Shown one piece after another: positions 60,453 to 64,000 of a stretch of 64,000 nucleotides of DNA; the stretch's first letter is position 1; each line of letters starts with the position of its first letter. The notes under the pieces are model-generated. The model made no database searches and was not told the origin of the DNA. It saw nothing but the letters and a program-made list of their open reading frames with translations. This stretch comes from Flavobacteriales bacterium. GTDB lineage: Bacteria; Bacteroidota; Bacteroidia; Flavobacteriales_E; Vicingaceae. The translations under genes and the position numbers were made by a program. Location: contig JAGQZT010000096.1 of assembly GCA_020435335.1 (NCBI GenBank), positions 1 to 64,000 on the forward strand, written 5' to 3'.

Positions 60453-61761
60453 TTTTCCAATTTAAGCGGTCAGCCTGAGCAAACTGCCAGGGTGCCCCAT
60501 TGTTCTCTATATTCGTAAAGAATCCCGTCCATTCTGCCGGCGCCTTGGATTCTTCCATGATCAAATACCTCCTTAGATCAACGATCACCGATAACGGGTC
60601 GTTGTTAACGGGGCAAGCCTCGGTACAGGCGTTGCAGCTGGTACAGGCCAACAATTCCTCCTCCGAGATGTAATCTCGCAGCAAGGCCTTACCGTTGTTG
60701 AAATCTTTGCCATTCTTGGCGATGCCTTTTCCAACTTCTTCCAGACGATCCCGGGTATCCATCATGATCTTACGTGGAGAAAGGGCTTTTCCGGTCAGGT
60801 TAGCCGGACAAACGCTGGTACAGCGGCCACATTCGGTGCAGGTGTAACTGTCCATGAGTTGTTTCCAGGTCAGATCGGTCACATCTTTTGCTCCGAAACG
60901 TTCAGGATCACCCTGAGGTTCAGCCGGAGCGGCATAAGGATCGGCGGACGGATCGAACATCAGTTCCACTTCTTTTTTCACGGCCTCCATGTTGGTGAAC
61001 TGCCCCTTAGGTGTCAGTTTGGAATAGAACACATTCGGGAACGCCAACAGGATGTGGAAATGCTTGGAGTAAGGCAGGTAGTTCAGGAAAGCGAAGATAC
61101 CGATAATGTGAAACCACCACAATCCGCGTTCGGCCATGATCAGCCCCTGTTCTCCGGCGCTGCCGTACAATCCGACCAGGTGGCGACTGATCGGAAAAGA
61201 ACCTACCTGCGTATAATGTTCACTCCCTAAATTTTGCAGTTGTGTATCGGCGGCATTCATGAGTAAAAAAGCACTCATCAATAAAATTTCGGTAATCAGG
61301 ATCAGGTTGGCATCGGTCTTCGGCCAGGAAGTCATTTCTTTCCCGAAAAACCGTTTGATACGCAACACATTTCTTCGGATCAGGAAGATAACACACGCAA
61401 TCAATACCAGTAAAGCCAGTCCTTCAAAAGCAGAGATCAGAACATGGTAAAATCCGCCCATAAAGGCAAATACCCGGTGCTTACCGGTCAGTCCGTCAAT
61501 TACGATCTCCAATACCTCGATGTTGATGATGATGAAGCCGAGGTAAACAACGATGTGCAATAAACCGGCAACGGGGCGAACCACCATTTTGGATTGCCCC
61601 AGGGCCACTTTGGTCATCAGTCCGAATCGTTCTCCTTTGCGGTCACTGCGATCGAGTGGTTTTCCCAACCGGATGTTTCGGATGATGGTTCTAACATTTT
61701 TGGTAAAAAGTCCGATGGCCAGCGCCAAAGCAACAATAAAAACTATAACGCCAATACTCAT
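60442..61761 (-). CDS. Membrane-bound ferredoxin-type (HdrC/NarI-like) Fe-S protein
   Basis: 439 residues. Five or so hydrophobic helices (about 1-15, 58-88, 100-126, 155-180, 218-238) form a NarI-like membrane domain, followed by two [4Fe-4S] motifs, CTECGRCTSVCPANLTGKALSP and CTSCNACTEACPVNNDP. It would connect quinone to the CCG protein encoded downstream at 59238. It overlaps the HAD gene by eleven bases and follows the MCE protein by five. Confidence 0.92.
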   Translation of the reverse strand: MSIGVIVFIVALALAIGLFTKNVRTIIRNIRLGKPLDRSDRKGERFGLMTKVALGQSKMVVRPVAGLLHIVVYLGFIIINIEVLEIVIDGLTGKHRVFAFMGGFYHVLISAFEGLALLVLIACVIFLIRRNVLRIKRFFGKEMTSWPKTDANLILITEILLMSAFLLMNAADTQLQNLGSEHYTQVGSFPISRHLVGLYGSAGEQGLIMAERGLWWFHIIGIFAFLNYLPYSKHFHILLAFPNVFYSKLTPKGQFTNMEAVKKEVELMFDPSADPYAAPAEPQGDPERFGAKDVTDLTWKQLMDSYTCTECGRCTSVCPANLTGKALSPRKIMMDTRDRLEEVGKGIAKNGKDFNNGKALLRDYISEEELLACTSCNACTEACPVNNDPLSVIVDLRRYLIMEESKAPAEWTGFFTNIENNGAPWQFAQADRLNWKNEE

Positions 61762-61766
61762 GTAGC

Positions 61767-62699
61767 TTACTTTTTCTTTTTGTCTTCTTTATCCCTTCTT
61801 CCGAAGATGGAGAAATGAACATATCGTTTAGGGTGCTCCTTCAGGTCAACAGCCAGGCTGTCCATATCCATAGTAACTTGTTCCAGATTTCTGTACAGGG
61901 AATCATTCTTCATCAACTGCCCCAAGGTACCCTCCCCTTTATTTACTTTATCCAAAGCGGCGGAAAATTCGTCGAGTGTTCTCTGGGCTTTTAGCAACGT
62001 GCTTTTCAGATCGAGTGCGGCCAGGGAATCTCCCAGATTTTTGTAGGTTTTGATGGTGGGTTTCACGGAACCGTTGATGGTGGAATTCAGGTTATTGGCA
62101 ACCACATTCATATTTTCCACCAGTTCTCGCATGGTTTTAAGAGAAGCGGCTAAGTTCCGTTTGTTTTTATCGTCAAATACAACATTGATATTATCAAGAG
62201 CCTGATTAAACTTCACCACCGACAATTGCAGTGAATCCATCAGGTCTTCGGATTTTTGTTTGAGCGGAAGAATTTGTTCACTCACATCATCGAGCATGGA
62301 TTTCTCAAAGAAAGATTGTAAGGTATCTCCGGGTTGAATCTCCTTGCTGGATTTACCCAGGTTCAATCCGATAGCCTTGGTACCGAGGAAATCCAAACTG
62401 ATCAGGTCGGCACGGGAGTCATTCGGAATCACGATCCCTTCTTCGGTAATGCTCAATCTGACAACAACGCGGCTGGATTTGTCCGGATGAAAATAGATGG
62501 CATCCACCACACCGCTTTGAACCCCGTTGATGATGATCGGAGCTGAAACAGAGAGGCCGGGAACTTTAGGGTAAACGGTGTAGACCATGCGGCTCTTCAC
62601 AAAAAGATTGGTTCCTTTGAGGAAATTAAAGCCCCAAACCATAATACCGATGGCCAGAAGGGCTACCACACCTACTTTTACTTCTTTAGCTATTTTCAT
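61767..62699 (-). CDS. MCE/MlaD-family lipid-transport protein
   Basis: 310 residues. One N-terminal membrane anchor (VGVVALLAIGIMVWGFNFLKG, about 9-28), an MCE domain (about 38-115; YPKVPGLSVSAPIIINGVQSG, SRADLISLDFLGTKAI) and a long helical C-terminal tail. MCE proteins form hexameric rings that carry phospholipids between inner and outer membranes. The matching permease and ATPase are not in the window. It lies 68 bases after the amidase gene and five before the Fe-S gene. Confidence 0.93.
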   Translation of the reverse strand: MKIAKEVKVGVVALLAIGIMVWGFNFLKGTNLFVKSRMVYTVYPKVPGLSVSAPIIINGVQSGVVDAIYFHPDKSSRVVVRLSITEEGIVIPNDSRADLISLDFLGTKAIGLNLGKSSKEIQPGDTLQSFFEKSMLDDVSEQILPLKQKSEDLMDSLQLSVVKFNQALDNINVVFDDKNKRNLAASLKTMRELVENMNVVANNLNSTINGSVKPTIKTYKNLGDSLAALDLKSTLLKAQRTLDEFSAALDKVNKGEGTLGQLMKNDSLYRNLEQVTMDMDSLAVDLKEHPKRYVHFSIFGRRDKEDKKKK

Positions 62700-62767
62700 T
62701 CAGCTTGAATTTCGATGCAAATATCGGTAATGTGAATCGATTGAACAAGTTTATGGAGATAAAGCTG

Positions 62768-63946
62768 CTACTGATTTTTTTCCAATTTTATTGCCTCGCT
62801 GATAGGGATCCTTTTCCCATCGGAAAATGCTACGATAAAGGCATCAACAAACCCTTTGGTCTTCATTTGGAGCTGCAGGTTATTAGCATCCGCCATATTT
62901 TTCTCCGAACCAACCGTGTACCGGTATATTCCTCCTGCTTCATAGACATCCACCCCCTGAACACCATTGAAGTTTTCAGGCAGAAGTTCCTTTTTATCGG
63001 ACGATGTAGCGATTTGCACTTTAAAAATCACCCCTTTGGGTACCTGTCCTTCATTTTTATCCTTTTTCTTCTCTTTCTTTTCTTTCGGCACTTCTTTCAC
63101 CTCTACCACTTCTTTTTTCTCGACCTCCGGTTCCGGTTGCTGAGGAGCATCATCCTGTAATTTCAATTCGATTTCACTCTTGTAATCCTTAAATGCCCGG
63201 TAAACAGCGGAGGCCATGTAATCCTGACCGATATCGGAAGATAAAAATTTCTCTTCCTCCGGATTGGTTAAAAACCCGGTTTCAATCAATACGCTAGGCA
63301 TACTGGTTTGATGCAGAACCAGGAATCCGGCCTGTTTCACACCTCTGTTTTTCCTGCCCACGCGATCGGTGAACTGGGTCTGAATTTTGGAAGCAAAGGA
63401 CAAACTCTGATCGATAAAGGCATTTTGTGTCATGGTTAACACGATATATGACTCCGGAGAATTGGGATCAAAATCGCTGTAGCGGGTTTTGTAATCATCC
63501 TCCAGTAAAATTGCCGCATTCTCCCGCTGAGCAACCTTCAGGTTGGCTTCCGACTTGTGCAATCCCATCACAAAGGTTTCTGTTCCGAGGGCATTTTTAT
63601 TTTCTGCAGCATTGGCATGAATGCAGATAAACAAATCCGCTTTGGCTTTGTTTGCCACGGCAGCACGTTCCCACAATTTCAAATAAACATCTGTTTTTCG
63701 GGTATAAACTACTTTTACATCCTTAAAATTTTCTTCAATGTATTTCCCTAACTTCAGGGCAATCGCCAAGGCCACATGCTTTTCCTGAGAGTTCGGTCCC
63801 TGACATCCTCCATCGTGCCCGCCATGACCGGCATCGATGCACACCGTTTTTACCCCGAAGAAATCCTCTTTGTCCAGGTTAAAAGCCGATACATAGGAAA
63901 TAGACCAAGCCCACACAAGAAATGCTATGATCACACGTTTTTTCAT
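62768..63946 (-). CDS. N-acetylmuramoyl-L-alanine amidase with SPOR-like C-terminal domain
   Basis: 392 residues. A signal peptide (RVIIAFLVWAWSISYVSAF) is followed by an Amidase_3 zinc domain: VCIDAGHGGHDGGCQG (His), LAIALKLGKYIEEN, FICIHANAAENKNALGTETFV (His) and VLIETGFLTNPEEEKFLS (catalytic Glu). A Lys/Glu/Pro linker (about 260-300) leads to a C-terminal SPOR-like fold (VIFKVQIATSSDKKELLPE...YRYTVGSEKN) that binds denuded peptidoglycan. It cleaves the stem peptide from MurNAc at division. First gene of the cluster seen here. Confidence 0.95.
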   Translation of the reverse strand: MKKRVIIAFLVWAWSISYVSAFNLDKEDFFGVKTVCIDAGHGGHDGGCQGPNSQEKHVALAIALKLGKYIEENFKDVKVVYTRKTDVYLKLWERAAVANKAKADLFICIHANAAENKNALGTETFVMGLHKSEANLKVAQRENAAILLEDDYKTRYSDFDPNSPESYIVLTMTQNAFIDQSLSFASKIQTQFTDRVGRKNRGVKQAGFLVLHQTSMPSVLIETGFLTNPEEEKFLSSDIGQDYMASAVYRAFKDYKSEIELKLQDDAPQQPEPEVEKKEVVEVKEVPKEKKEKKKDKNEGQVPKGVIFKVQIATSSDKKELLPENFNGVQGVDVYEAGGIYRYTVGSEKNMADANNLQLQMKTKGFVDAFIVAFSDGKRIPISEAIKLEKNQ

Positions 63947-64000
63947 TGTTTGAGTTATAAATTTGTTAAAATCAGGCTCTATGGCTAGACAAATGTTATT

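Noticed and set aside
1-64000. CRISPR arrays, insertion sequences, integrases, attachment sites
   Set aside because: No regularly spaced repeats, transposase or recombinase motifs, or flanking direct repeats were seen; the eCIS locus shows no mobile-element borders within the window.

Overview
The window is chromosomal DNA from a member of the Bacteroidota, probably the Flavobacteriales side of the phylum. This rests on several signs: the TAnnTTTG type of -7 promoter box, TonB-dependent receptors with an N-terminal carboxypeptidase-like domain paired with DUF4249 lipoproteins, the MCE / Fe-S protein gene cluster, and a CpsB-type PHP phosphatase at the end of a nucleotide-sugar operon. The genus cannot be fixed from the sequence alone. 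No insertion sequence, prophage integrase, CRISPR array or rRNA operon was seen. Genes are tightly packed and only one gap (6283-6846) exceeds 300 bases.

Region 1 (1-6340, minus strand) is one end of an extracellular contractile injection system (eCIS) locus that continues beyond the left edge. In transcription order it holds a secreted GH18-fold protein with three C-terminal membrane helices, a small two-helix membrane protein, a Pvc16-like (DUF4255) protein, an unrecognised 344-residue protein, a tail sheath protein with a large Ala-rich insertion, a tube protein, and the first codons of a further tail protein. A consensus Bacteroidota promoter precedes the GH18 gene, so the membrane/hydrolase pair and the structural genes look like one transcription unit. 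This is the most unusual system in the window.

Region 2 (6847-15175, minus) is an envelope operon: LptF/G-type permease, two GT4 glycosyltransferases, dapD, a TPR protein, a GT9 heptosyltransferase-like enzyme, and a TPR/SpoIIE phosphatase whose catalytic domain carries a short repeat insertion. Region 3 (15229-17136, minus) is trxB plus a 3-hydroxyacyl-CoA dehydrogenase, closed by a strong terminator.

Region 4 (17235-32015) has two TonB receptor + DUF4249 lipoprotein modules (minus) on either side of a plus-strand housekeeping block (tRNA-Pro, RNA methyltransferase, pfkA, priA, START-domain protein), followed by a third, TonB-independent-type outer-membrane barrel. The first module contains a previously uncalled 51-residue membrane ORF. 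Region 5 (32068-37783) has a Gre-like protein, a tail-specific protease with a secreted helical partner, ribBA, ruvX and a small membrane protein.

Region 6 (37780-46976, minus) is a nine-gene nucleotide-sugar operon. It can supply UDP-GlcNAc3NAcA-type, UDP-GlcA/UDP-xylose, UDP-GalNAcA-type and dTDP-4-keto-6-deoxyglucose precursors, with a PHP phosphatase at its end and no glycosyltransferase or flippase. Region 7 (47104-49097) has an outer-membrane-type protein with waaA, facing a MoxR ATPase. Region 8 (50094-55858) has three SurA/PpiC-type foldase genes and guaB. Region 9 (55895-63946) has an MscS channel, a lipid-anchored archaemetzincin, and a minus-strand cluster of amidase, MCE protein, two Fe-S proteins, a HAD phosphatase and a conserved protein. 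Overall the window is dominated by envelope biogenesis and surface functions around a contractile injection locus.
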